Assembly (NCBI GenBank): GCA_036244855.1
Contig: BQKZ01007433.1
Location: 7,154 to 24,909 of the forward strand
Direction of reading: 5' to 3'
DNA from: Temnopleurus reevesii
Lineage: Eukaryota > Echinodermata > Echinoidea > Temnopleuroida > Temnopleuridae
Length of the DNA stretch: 17,756 bases
Shown: piece by piece, positions 8,291-17,406 of the stretch
Layout: every line of letters starts with the position of its first letter
Numbering within the stretch: the stretch's first letter is position 1
Program-made: the position numbers and the translations under genes
The notes under the pieces: generated by a model
Database searches by the model: none
The model's input: only the letters and a program-made list of their open reading frames with translations
What the model was told of the DNA's origin: nothing

Positions 8291-8372
8291 TGTATTATAC
8301 TATATCTATTTCTACTTTATACGTTGTAATATTATGTTGGAAATTAAAAAATAAACTTTGAATTGAATTGAT
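8281..8372 (+). mobile_element. LINE-like 3' tail
   Basis: AT-rich sequence ending in GGAAATTAAAAAATAAACTT and then TTGAATTGAATTGATT. This resembles the 3' end of non-LTR retrotransposons that terminate in short TTGAA/GAATT repeats. Only the tail is present, about 30 bases before the acceptor of the first coding exon. Confidence 0.4.
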
Positions 8373-8403
8373 TATAAGCTGATATATTTTCCTATATTTA
8401 CAG

Positions 8404-8691
8404 ATCCATCTTCTTCGCACCCCAGCCTCCATCCATCCCTCCATTCACCATGCCAGCCATAATGGGAAGGCTCCCGGTCGGTCAGCCCACGGCCCACGTT
8501 TCCGCCACGCAAGGCCCCGACGCCGACATCATGAAGTTCTACTCCACGTCGTACGCGACGTCGTACGGAGCCGCGCACGAGCCGTTCGTTCCGCGGACAA
8601 CCAAGCACACAGGTACCGGATACCAGTCTAATTTCAGACCCGGAGTTTACTACAGTCAGCGAATCGATGAGGTCGATAACCCTGCTATTGG
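8404..8691 (+). CDS. SAXO4: SAXO4 exon 2 (start codon; residues 1-81)
   Basis: The acceptor CTATATTTACAG is followed by 46 untranslated bases and ATG at 8450. The exon ends with two bases of Gly81 before GTAAGT. It carries the conserved N-terminal KFYSTSYATSYG and TGYQSNF motifs. The open - strand frame over it is a shadow. Confidence 0.9.
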
Positions 8692-11600
8692 GTAAGTGTT
8701 GTAGCATTTGCTTAAAGCATACTTTAAATATATTGAGTGGCTGGGACCATGGACCCGGGAAGTAGCTACAGCCCCCCTATGAAATCAGGTGACAGAATGT
8801 GCATTATTTGATAATAGCTCCTCTACTTTTCAAGACATTCAGCAGAACTTGAGTGTAGCTACTTGATGATTGATAGAAAATGTTCAGGAAATTTTGTCTG
8901 CGATATTGTTTTGTGAAAGACTCTTGAATAAGAATGATACAACTATGAGCTAAAATTTTCATGGGGGTTTAATTTTCTATTTAAATCTTAAGTGCTATCT
9001 CAAGGCATTTTCATCACTGTATATTGTTTTTGCAAGATTACCGATTAGAGGATGAACAAAATGATTAATCAGTACTATAAATATGTCTAAAAATGTTTAA
9101 AATTTCTACATCAATCATTTTTTACTTTAAAAATGTTTCATTGACTTTTTAAGGGTTTAGATACATGTACTATAACTTTCAACAAATAACATTCCCCATT
9201 TTCTTAACTTTTAGGAATGTTATCAAGGACAACTATAACTCCGTTACCACGATGCATTTCAAGCCTTCGATACGTTCAAACGGAAAAGATCGCTTTCCAG
9301 AGGAGTTGAACCAAGTCAAGAGTGGTTTCACACAACAGGACCCTATCACCTATCCTACAAGTGGGCAGGTAAGAATGAGAAAGGATACCAGTCTTATGTT
9401 CTATTGACATTTCGATATATCCCACTGCTGCCACCAAAATAATATTGAGGCAGAGAAGTTACGTCATGATCGTAATGTAACATAACATATTATAATATGA
9501 CATTTATATAGCGCTGAACCTATTTGAATATATTCTACTGTGCTTTTAAGAGTTCTTATCTGTTAGGTCATGAACAGATGTAATAAGATAAATAATACTA
9601 GTAATGATAATAATAAAAATAGCCTGCAATATAAAGTGAATATATTGATTGATTGATTGATTGTTAGTCAATTATTAGTTCCATAGTCCGACAAAAAAAA
9701 AATATGCATGTCCAATGTAAAATTATAGTTATACAGAATGGTATATACACTATGGCGCATATTTAATGTTCTTACCCATGTTAACAAAGCAATTTAAGAT
9801 TAAAAATAAAAACAAGTACTACTACTACTACTACTACTAATTATAATAATATACAGGGATTTATAAAGCATAATTATTATACTAAATATATTCAATTGCG
9901 CTAGTCCTTTGCATTGAATGTACAATTTGTGTTTGCATATTCTATCAAATCATGATTTTTTTTTGCATGATGCATTTTCAATCTCCATTTGCGCAGGTGA
10001 GGAGAGTTTTCGTCAACACACGTGACCATGGTCTTGGCGTCAAGATAAACGGTGTCCTACCCAAACATCGCCCTCTATTGTACAAGCTACAAGCGAAGGA
10101 TCCTGTCTCACTGGAGAATGCTGGCCATGGTCCAAACTTCATGAGCACCGAGGCCAAGACAAGATTTATGGGAAGACCATCTGAGAGAAGTAAGAGTCTG
10201 GGACCATATGATATTTGATCAAAGTCATAGATAGTAGTGTGATGTAATTTTCTTTGTTTATCTGATTTTTGAAAAAAGAATAATTGATTAGAAAAAAAAG
10301 GAATTAAAAAAACTATGTATCCATACCGATTCCTAAAATTTAGTCAGAAATCCTTTTCTTGCAATAGTATGAGATAACTCACTCAAAATAAAACTTTTAC
10401 TATATGAATTATAAATGATATGTAAAAATTTATACATATTTTTATAATTTGCCAAATGTAAAGCAATTTTAAGATACTTCACATGGTAGCAAATATGATG
10501 TGACTTTTGCTTTGATAACTAGTGTGATGAGTAGGCCTAGAAATATTTGTGAATTGGCAAAAATATTGGAAACACAATAAAATGCATGGAGGCCCATAAT
10601 TTTGGTATTTTCTACTACTTCAATATTCATTTAACCACTTATTACTTCTGCATTTTACAGAGGATTGCTCCACTCTGACCGTCGGCCCTAAGGAGGGATC
10701 CGGCTACACTCACGCGTACAACGTAGAACCAATCTCATTCCATCCAGGATCCCCATTCAAGAACAACTTGCCGGTAGGTATCCAAGTTCTTAAACTTTGA
10801 GCAATTAAAGACTTGGTCTGGGCCAGAAAAATTTTGCTTGGATTAAAAGTGAAAAAGTCTGACGAACAGATCAAAAAAGTTTGAAGTAAATCAGACAATA
10901 AATAAGAAAGTTATGAAGATTTCAATTTTAAACTAAACAGTGATTTCCTTGCAAATTGGCAAATTTTGGTCACGTTATATAACGCATGTCATGCATCTTT
11001 TTCAAACCTTTAATGCAAAGAGAAAAAAAATTGTCAATAAATAGATGGGCCAATTACATTTATTGATTCAACCTTTTGAATATTTAAAAATATATGCATT
11101 TATGGGTTAAAACAGATTCTTAAAAAGCAGTCTGATAGATTCAGATTAATGGAAAAACAACAAGGAATGCAAAAAAGGAGAAAGTCATACAAGCACTATA
11201 AAGATATCTATGAAAATTGAATAAAGTGTACCACCAACGCTTTGTTCCCACACAGTTTGCCTGTGTAGGTCATATATTGAATTTTAGCTTTTTTTGAAGC
11301 ACTAAACGTTGAATTTGAAGCTTACTATTTTCACAGCTTACATAATGTACACCATCAAGCAATGAGGTAGCACTAAGGATCTGGCAGTTGAGAATTCTTA
11401 TAATATTGATATTTTATTCTTCACAGGGAACATGGACAGACAGACCAACAGGAACCAGTGTCATGAAGAATGCCTTCTTACCATCACAAGCACCAAAGGT
11501 AAGTGATTTCTATTCCAAGATTGAATTATTGATCAATCATGATTTAATTTAAATCACGAAACAATCAATTCAGTTGGTAGCCTATTCATAGTCTTCTCAG

Positions 11601-14600
11601 TCTTCAAGTATTCACATGGTTTGAGAGAATAATTTTGATCCAGTTTCATTTACATTATTTTAAGATTATGCAAACTACATTGAACATCTCTCATAATATC
11701 AAATTGACAAAAAAATACTTGCCTCTTTTTTATTCATTATATAAAGTGAGACACATATACTATAAAGATATCATTAAAAAAATTTCCTTGCTTACTGAGG
11801 GCTAGGGATCTTTAATTTTTGTAGATGTAATTAGTCGGCGTCTTAAGTAAAGTGGTCTTTCTTTTATGTATTATTTTTTCTTGCCTTTGGGTGCAAAAAG
11901 TCAAGCAAAGAATTCAAACTTTAAAGTCCAATATTCAGAAGGTTAATATTTCTGCTTGTTTGCTAGTTTAATATTTATTTCATCATTACTCAAACAGGGT
12001 GACGAAAGACTACCTCGCATCGCAAACCGCTCCGAACACGAGACCGGCTTCACACACGAGAAGGCCAAGCCACTATACGTCCATCGCGTCATGTCACACG
12101 CCTACACGAAGCGGGACCAGGTCCCAGAACGCGTCGAGGACCGGATCAGGAAGGAGGACCCGGCCGAATACCTCAACATGACCAATCCAGACAACCATTC
12201 AACGATCTTCAAGAAGTCCTTTGAGGGTCAGCAACGTCCGTCGCCTAGCGCTAACGAGAACCAGGGCCGGTTCTTCGTCGGGAACAAGGAGATGTCTGGA
12301 TACAGCGATAACAATGATAAGCCGCAGGTTCAGATTCCGGTCGAGCCGTACAGATGGATTACGCACTACGATACCAAGTGAGTTAGATTTACCCGATATA
12401 AAAGTTTCCAATCTACCGGGAAAAACCTGGAAAATGAGTTGACATCAGGGAAAATTTGGGGAATTCAACAAATTTTCATCTTACCAGAGAAAACCAGGGA
12501 ATTTGACACAATATTCATTTTATAATTAAGGATTCATCAAACTATGTTGAAATGAGTGAGTTAGGGTAACAAAGTTATCAGACAATTTAGAAAATTTTGC
12601 TCCCCTCAGAAGGTGGGAACCTTGTAAAATAGGCACAGTGTCCATTTTTAAAATAGTAATTTTTGCATTACCTGTGGATCCAGATATCTTGGCATTATAC
12701 ATTTCACATGATTTTGAAGAGAAAATGCAATTAAAAATAGGAGTCTACATTCAGTGTAATGTAACGTTGCTTTTTAGGTCAGTTCAAGTATTCCAATGGG
12801 TCATTAAATTATACCCATTTATGCAACAATTCAATTAATAAGAAAATAATCCATAAAATTTCATAATATCATTACTGCATGATAAATTGCACTCTTATAT
12901 ATTTTTTTCCTGACAAACTATGGACAAAAAATAAAAAGCAGAATAAATCCATGGCATGGTGAAATTTTCACATGCCAATTATTCCAGTAGAATGCCAAAT
13001 GATACCTCATCTTTTCTACTATAAGACCAATGAATAACACGTTTCCATAGAAATTACCTATTGGCCTAATTATTTCACCATCAAATTTCCAGTTACTGCA
13101 TCATCTCAATTCAAAGGTTTCCATGATTTTTTCACAAAACAATTAAAATAAACTTCAACTAGAGTGATTCAAATATTTTGAATTATTTTAAGATGGATAT
13201 CTATCTAAACTATGCATAAAGTTTGGAGCCCAGAGAGAATGCTAATTTTCTTACAATTCATTTAATTGATATTCAATGTGTACATAATGAAAATGTACAG
13301 ATCAAAGAGTGTCATCTACTGTAGACTAGAGAATAGAGCAAATTCCATATTGATTGATTAATTTTGTGCATTTACAGAATTGAATTACATGTATTATTAT
13401 CATTAATAATCCTTCTTAAACCGGTGGCAGCAGTGGGATATGTTCCGGCCTACATAACTCTGAATTCAAACACATAATTGTTGTAATTTTCCAATGCTCT
13501 GTGATGAGCTATTTATAAGTAGTGGCAGCAGTGGGATATATGTCCGATCCTCATACTGTATCAGTTGAAATTTTCGCTGTGGTTTTATTTTCGCAAATTT
13601 CGCGACCATAAATTTGCTAAAATTCTCCACTTATAAGAAAACCTATAGACTTGTGCACAATAATCTTTCAAAATGTGAAAATAACAACTCGCTGATTTGT
13701 GAAAAGGTCTGAAATACAGTGAATTTGCTAAAATTTATGTATGCTAAAATATTTGTCGACCATATCATTCTTTCATTTTCCTTCTTAAACTAGTGGCAGC
13801 AGTGGGATATTTCCAATGTTTATACATTATCATAACATCAACCATGTTATTCTGTAATTCTTCCCAGGCATTATGACATGAACCCCAGAGGAAAGGCTCG
13901 AGCTGGAAGGACGTTCGGTAACGTGATGAAGCAGCTGCCCGATGGATTCACGAAGAGCACATCGGTCCATTCGTACGGCCCCGCCCTCGATACCACAAAG
14001 CAGCTGAGGAATCTACATCCATACGTCGCAAGGTGAGAGAATAGAATCTGTTTATGGTTGAAAGCCTGCACACAATGCACAAGACATTTGTACTCTGAGA
14101 AAGATCAATATCTAATCTTTTTATATAGAATATATTTAACAAATAGTAAGATAAAAGTTGTTTGATATCATTAACATAGCACAATATTACTGTAGTATTA
14201 ATTTATACAGAATGGCAATATTCATTCTTGACATATAATGATTTATGAATATAAATATGCAATTTTGCAACACACTGAAATATCTAACCACAATCCCCAA
14301 CCTACCAGGCATTGTGAATTTAGAGAGAAATGTAATATTTTTCACCAAATGCCAAATTCGTGTTTCAATAGAATCTTATGACTTTTGTGATAACTGTAAG
14401 GAAATTACTTTTCCACCAAATTTTATTTCAGCAGTCTTACCCGTCTTTTAAGGATAGGATATATGTATTTCAATCACTTTACAGCAATAGAATTAATATC
14501 AATAATGAATGCTATAGAGAACTTAGAAATGCATACAATAATAGACTTAAACAATTGTGTGTTTGAATTCTAAGATGCCCATTATAGAAAACAAATATCT

Positions 14601-14882
14601 GTCATACTTGTACACCATGAATTTGAATCAATTAATTGCAGGGATTGTCTTTGTTGAAATTGCCCTATAAATAATAATAATAGTGATAATCTTAAAAGAG
14701 TAATCCTTAATGCCAAATTACAACAGGTAATCACCAATTCATCTTATTTAACTGTTTGCCAATATTTGTCTCTTTTCAGGAGTATCAAGGCCCGCGACGT
14801 TTTCTTTGACGACCACACCCACGACGCCAAGAAGCATGTGACCATCAATCCTATCCCACAAGTCCTTGCAGCTTCCTGTTAG
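8450..14882 (+). CDS. SAXO4: Stabilizer of axonemal microtubules 4 (PPP1R32-like), eight coding exons
   Basis: Join 8450..8691, 9215..9368, 9997..10189, 10661..10773, 11427..11498, 11998..12377, 13868..14032, 14780..14882. This is 1422 bases, giving 473 residues; human SAXO4/PPP1R32 is about 425 as I recall. All introns are GT-AG and the frame is intact. Matches to the vertebrate family, from memory, run from end to end: KFYSTSYATSYG (29-40), TGYQSNF (56-62), DNPA (76-79), VRRVFVNTRDHG (133-144), KEGSGYT (207-213), GDERLP (259-264), and RNLHPYVAR ending at 440. Six [ST/D]-G-[FY]-[TSQ] motifs are spaced along the chain. There is no signal peptide, membrane segment or enzyme domain. Family members associate with axonemal microtubules in cilia and sperm flagella; PPP1R32 was named for binding to protein phosphatase 1. 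The usual human RVxF docking site is altered here (RRVFV), but RDVFF at 445-449 fits. The start could be Met1 or Met5 (8462); the latter aligns with the human start. The X-box upstream suggests RFX control. Confidence 0.9.
8692..9214 (+). other. SAXO4 intron 2
   Basis: 523 bases, GTAAGT to TTTTAG. AT-rich; no repeat or gene recognised apart from a TACATGTA palindrome at 9162..9169. Confidence 0.7.
9215..9368 (+). CDS. SAXO4: SAXO4 exon 3 (residues 81-132)
   Basis: Acceptor TTCTTAACTTTTAG; the first G completes Gly81. It ends on Gln132 (CAG|GTAAGA), phase 0. It includes DNYNSVTTMHFKP and the VKSGFT motif. Confidence 0.9.
9417..9434 (-). repeat. Copy of the 18-base word GTGGCAGCAGTGGGATAT (reverse)
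   Basis: On the - strand this reads exactly GTGGCAGCAGTGGGATAT, the same word found three times in intron 7. It is 48 bases into intron 3. Confidence 0.85.
9644..9839. repeat. Two microsatellites in SAXO4 intron 3
   Basis: A (TTGA)n run lies at about 9644-9663 and a perfect (ACT)n run at about 9817-9839. Upstream, TTTATATAGCGC near 9505 resembles the end of a dispersed retroelement, but too little is left to call it. Confidence 0.85.
9997..10189 (+). CDS. SAXO4: SAXO4 exon 4 (residues 133-197)
   Basis: Starts in phase 0 with VRRVFVNTRDHGLG after TTTGCGCAG. It ends one base into Lys197 at GAGAGAA|GTAAGA. It includes the conserved NAGHGPNFMSTE segment. The exon's own first bases (GTGAGG) resemble a donor. 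Confidence 0.9.
10661..10773 (+). CDS. SAXO4: SAXO4 exon 5 (residues 197-234)
   Basis: Acceptor TTCTGCATTTTACAG, then AG completing Lys197 and DCSTLTVGPKEGSGYT, a segment very close to the vertebrate family. It ends on Pro234 before GTAGGT, phase 0. Confidence 0.9.
10815..10990 (+). repeat. Possible dispersed repeat in intron 5
   Basis: Words such as GTTTGAAGTAAATCAGACAA, AATAAGAAAGTTATGAAGAT and CACGTTATATAACGCATGTC resemble, from memory, a widespread short repeat of sea urchin DNA. There is no second copy in this window, so support is weak. Confidence 0.35.
11165..11402 (+). repeat. Dispersed repeat, copy 2
   Basis: Collinear with 3740..3972 (see that entry). It ends at ATCTGGCAGTTGAGAATTCT, about 25 bases before the acceptor of exon 6. 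The repeat end has therefore come to lie against, or contributes to, the branch-point region of intron 5. Confidence 0.6.
11427..11498 (+). CDS. SAXO4: SAXO4 exon 6 (residues 235-258)
   Basis: A 72-base exon (24 codons, phase 0 at both ends, so skipping would keep frame) between TTCTTCACAG and AAG|GTAAGT. It encodes GTWTDRPTGTSVMKNAFLPS and four more residues. The SVMKNAFLP part aligns with a vertebrate SVTKSDFLP-like segment. Confidence 0.9.
11998..12377 (+). CDS. SAXO4: SAXO4 exon 7 (residues 259-385), the longest exon
   Basis: It starts GDERLPRIANRSEHETGFTH after CAAACAG and ends two bases into Lys385 before GTGAGT. It has a GC-rich, CpG-containing codon choice unlike the flanking introns. 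The middle (about 299-345) is charged and polar, probably disordered. The SGYS motif is at 358-361. Overlapping open frames on both strands are shadows of this composition. Confidence 0.92.
12415..12505 (+). repeat. ACCGGGAAAA-type short tandem motif repeat
   Basis: Degenerate units ACCGGGAAAA, CCTGGAAAA, CAGGGAAAA, CCAGAGAAAA and CCAGGGAA follow each other over about 90 bases, starting about 40 bases inside intron 7. It probably belongs to a dispersed repeat whose ends are not visible. Confidence 0.55.
12506..13410 (+). other. Middle of SAXO4 intron 7
   Basis: About 900 AT-rich bases with no exon, repeat or RNA gene that I can support. A 66-codon open frame starting at 12638 is unspliced, AT-driven and rejected. 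Confidence 0.5.
13411..13810 (+). repeat. Three direct copies of GTGGCAGCAGTGGGATAT in intron 7
   Basis: Exact copies lie at 13424..13441, 13522..13539 and 13793..13810. The first and third are also preceded by CCTTCTTAAAC at the same distance, making a shared segment of about 31 bases. Between copies two and three lies the TTTTCGC-rich fold-back repeat. Confidence 0.85.
13570..13760. repeat. TTTTCGC/AATTTGCTAAAA fold-back repeat
   Basis: TTTTATTTTCGCAAATTTCG at about 13583 has an imperfect inverted counterpart (GTGAAAATAAC .. GCTGATTTGTGAAAA) at about 13675-13705. AATTTGCTAAAAT occurs twice directly (13611, 13722). This is typical of degenerate MITE-like repeats; the ends are not sharp. Confidence 0.45.
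13868..14032 (+). CDS. SAXO4: SAXO4 exon 8 (residues 385-440)
   Basis: Acceptor GTAATTCTTCCCAG; its first G completes Lys385. It encodes HYDMNPRGKARAGRTFG, DGFTKS and the family-conserved LRNLHPYVA. It ends two bases into Arg440 before GTGAGA. Confidence 0.9.
14033..14779 (+). other. SAXO4 intron 8
   Basis: 747 bases, GTGAGA to TTTTCAG. AT-rich; the 62- and 68-codon open frames inside have no splice support and no coding character. Confidence 0.6.
14780..14882 (+). CDS. SAXO4: SAXO4 exon 9 (residues 440-473 and stop)
   Basis: Acceptor TTGTCTCTTTTCAG; its first G completes Arg440. It encodes SIKARDVFFDDHTHDAKKHV and 13 further residues, then TAG at 14880-14882. RDVFF at 445-449 fits the protein phosphatase 1 docking pattern [RK]-x-V-x-F. 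Confidence 0.9.
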
Positions 14883-15085
14883 ATCCGATGTCCGCGGAGA
14901 GATGACACCAATTTTCAGAAATTTCCAATTTTACTGAAATCGCTGATTTTTAATGTTTATTGGAAAAATTTTAAAGAAGTCTATGCATCACATCATTTAT
15001 ATTCTGTCATACCTCTTTTGGGATGTCATTCAGAAAGATTGAAAAAATGAAAAAGTTAATAAAATAAAAATTGAAAGAATTAAAT
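14883..15085 (+). other. SAXO4: SAXO4 3' UTR with poly(A) signals
   Basis: AATAAA occurs at 15058..15063 and again, overlapping by one base, at 15063..15068, about 180 bases after the stop. Cleavage would fall near 15080. A T-rich stretch at about 15193-15203 is rather distant for a downstream element. A longer 3' UTR reaching the AATAAA at 17560..17565 cannot be excluded. Confidence 0.5.
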
Positions 15086-15398
15086 TAAATTTTGAATTAT
15101 TTATGAAATATTCATAACGAGCAATGAATTCTTAAAGATTTTTGTAAGATGAATATAAAAACATTGAAAAAGTATTGTAAATGCTTGAGCAGATTTTTTT
15201 TTTATTTGTTTGGAAGTTTAGCAATAATACAAAGGATTTAAGAGAAGTCTGTCGAAAGAGGAGAAAACAAGTTATGATATCTAAACTGCAATAATGATAC
15301 ATTTGCAATAATGTTTGTGAATGTTAATTAGTAGAAGTTTAATTTAATTGCAATATTTCTCCACATAGAATTGGCCACTTGAAAATGAAAAAAGGGTT

Positions 15399-15790
15399 TT
15401 AAAGTCAATCCGTCATGATCGACATGACTTCCGGTTGCTATAGCCAAACTGTCCGCTGCCATTTTGATTGCGAAGATTGCCAAACCGAAAATCACATATT
15501 TTTTACCTGGAATAGCAAGTGAGCAAGCTTTATTTCGCTAGCTTACAGCTCGGCAGTCGCAAACGTATGCGTTCCGCACATTTTTAGAAAAATAATCGAA
15601 GCCAAAGAGGGGACGAATCAAAGTTACTCGCAACGACAACAAGGAATCGAAAAGTCGTACGGAGAGTTTCTGAGCTTGGCAAGGTGCGTAAGCAAGGAGA
15701 TTTTCAAATATCGTTGTTGCCAATACACAACACGCTGTCCGTGCGCGCTCGTAACCGAAGGTTATGTCAATCATGACGGACTGCCTTTAA
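15399..15790. mobile_element. 392-base inverted-repeat element with TTAA ends
   Basis: The first 38 bases and the reverse complement of the last 38 match at 32 positions, starting TTAAAG and sharing CCGTCATGA, GACAT and CGGTT. TTAA at both ends is the piggyBac-type target. Each end contains its own smaller inverted repeat (15412..15428, GTCATG-ATCGA-CATGAC; 15761..15777, one mismatch). The interior is GC-richer than its flanks and has no transposase. A 78-codon - strand frame inside it is not a gene. Calling it a nonautonomous DNA element is an inference from structure. Confidence 0.75.
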
Positions 15791-16906
15791 GAGAAGAGTT
15801 ATAGAATTGTACGAACAAATCATATCATCAATGATACAGTGTTAATGAGAACAAATGATTCCATCATTGGGTTTTATTTTCTTCCTTTGTATATGAATTA
15901 TTTTCTTTAATATCATGTTCCTGAAAGAAATGAGTAGGACTGAAAAATTAGAAGACCAAGAAGTAAGGCTTGCCATATAAACGCATTTATTTATTAAGAT
16001 TAGAATGAATTTGGTTTTTCGTACTAGATTTTCAGCAGATTTTAACTGATTGATGTATGAATTACAATTTATGGTGAACTTACAATTTAAGCTTTTCATA
16101 GATTATTACTTGACAAAGTAAATATTGTAGGAAGTTATGTATACTGGCAGCTTTAACATTCATATAGAGATCTTCGATATTGTTTAACTGAAAATATTGT
16201 CAAGTGTATTTGTGCCAAACTTGTGCTAATATTTTCTTTGGAATTATGTTGGATAGATTTCAGATTATTTTCATGATTTTGTGAGTGGTTTAGGTAGCAA
16301 TTACCTCTTTCTATTACTGGTATCAATTGCAGTTACTGGGAGTGATTTTAGTGTATACATGTACCATTATTTGCGATATATTTTGATTTAATCATAGCAA
16401 ATATTTTGCTGACAAAAGTGTTGAACATTTAGCTGAAGTGGAGCACATAACATTTGGGCAAATTCTGGAATAATATCTACTGACTTTCAATTGTTGAAAT
16501 GACTACCTGATAATTTAGTGATGTATGGGCATTGAAAATTGTTATTTTTCTATTTCTTTATGAGTTTACTAGGTTTTTTGTTCATACAGCTGTAAGGTGA
16601 CTATTCTTTATGAAATATGTACCCTATTGCAGGCAGTAGGGCTCATGTTTTAAGATTAATATGAATTATTGATTAATATTTCTTCTTGTACTTTGTAAAT
16701 AGCTTATTTCCATAGCAATGCACTTATTCATTACATTATTCATTAATTTTCACTGTATTAAACTGCTAGGTTATTTATTTAGAGCTGGGTTCATGCATGC
16801 ATTTTTCTTCCATTTCTGTCAGGGTGGATTGCCATCACAAATCAGATCTACTATCTTATGACATGAAATTAGCCATGATCATTTTGTATAACAGAATAGA
16901 TATTCG
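15791..16906. other. Noncoding stretch, no gene seen
   Basis: About 1.1 kb of AT-rich sequence. The 85-codon - strand frame (15842-16099) lacks splice or start support. One TACATGTA palindrome is at 16356..16363. Confidence 0.5.
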
Positions 16907-17049
16907 CCCGTATTCTGATGGCAAGGTTTAACGAAACCCAAGATTAAGCCATCGTCATTTAGCCAGTGTCTTTCTAAAAGTCAAACCGATGGTCTAAATA
17001 ACATTAACTTAGATATGGGTTGAGTTAAACCTTGTTATCGGAACACGGG
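16907..17049. mobile_element. Nearly full-length fold-back element
   Basis: The 34-base ends (16907..16940 and 17016..17049) match as inverted repeats at 28 positions, with the shared core CAAGGTTTAAC. Weaker inverted similarity continues inward to about ATTTAG on both sides, so most of the 143 bases can fold on itself. No target duplication is clear. There is no ORF. Confidence 0.7.
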
Positions 17050-17186
17050 TAATTAAGTTTTAAATTTGTCTTTGCCATAGTCACATTGCAATTTTTCAAA
17101 CAAGCCGTCCAGTTGCATTTATGTGCGTTGCTCACATAAGTGATTACATGAGAATTTATGCTATTGTATTAAGACTAAAAAAGTGG

Positions 17187-17406
17187 GTGTTGCCAGAAAG
17201 TTGCAATCAGTCACAAATCAAATACAAATTATGAAACATGTCTCAACCTGATTGGCCATTAGTTTGCGCGATGATGCATAAATCACAAAAAATTGATGAG
17301 AGGGATCAAGTGCAACTTGCAATCGATTTTCTTTGTAATAAATTTCTTTCTATCATTATGATTATCCTCCATCAAATTAGTTCAAACTGCAACTTTCTTA
17401 CAACAC
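17187..17406. mobile_element. Second member of the GTGTTGC inverted-repeat family
   Basis: The left end GTGTTGCCAGAAAGTTGCA (17187..17205) and the reverse complement of 17388..17406 match at 17 of 19 positions. The ends (GGGTGTTGC) and the interior ATGAAACA .. TGATTGGC resemble the element at 397..575. It is more decayed, with no clear TA duplication. Confidence 0.6.

Noticed and set aside
8372..8707. 111-codon - strand open frame opposite SAXO4 exon 2
   Set aside because: Shadow of the coding exon; the + strand product is clearly conserved.
11999..12442. Alternative frames on both strands over SAXO4 exon 7
   Set aside because: Shadows of the GC-rich exon, some running past the 12378 donor.
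15538..15774. 78-codon - strand open frame
   Set aside because: Lies wholly inside the TTAA-bounded element and begins in its inverted end; no transposase-like residues.
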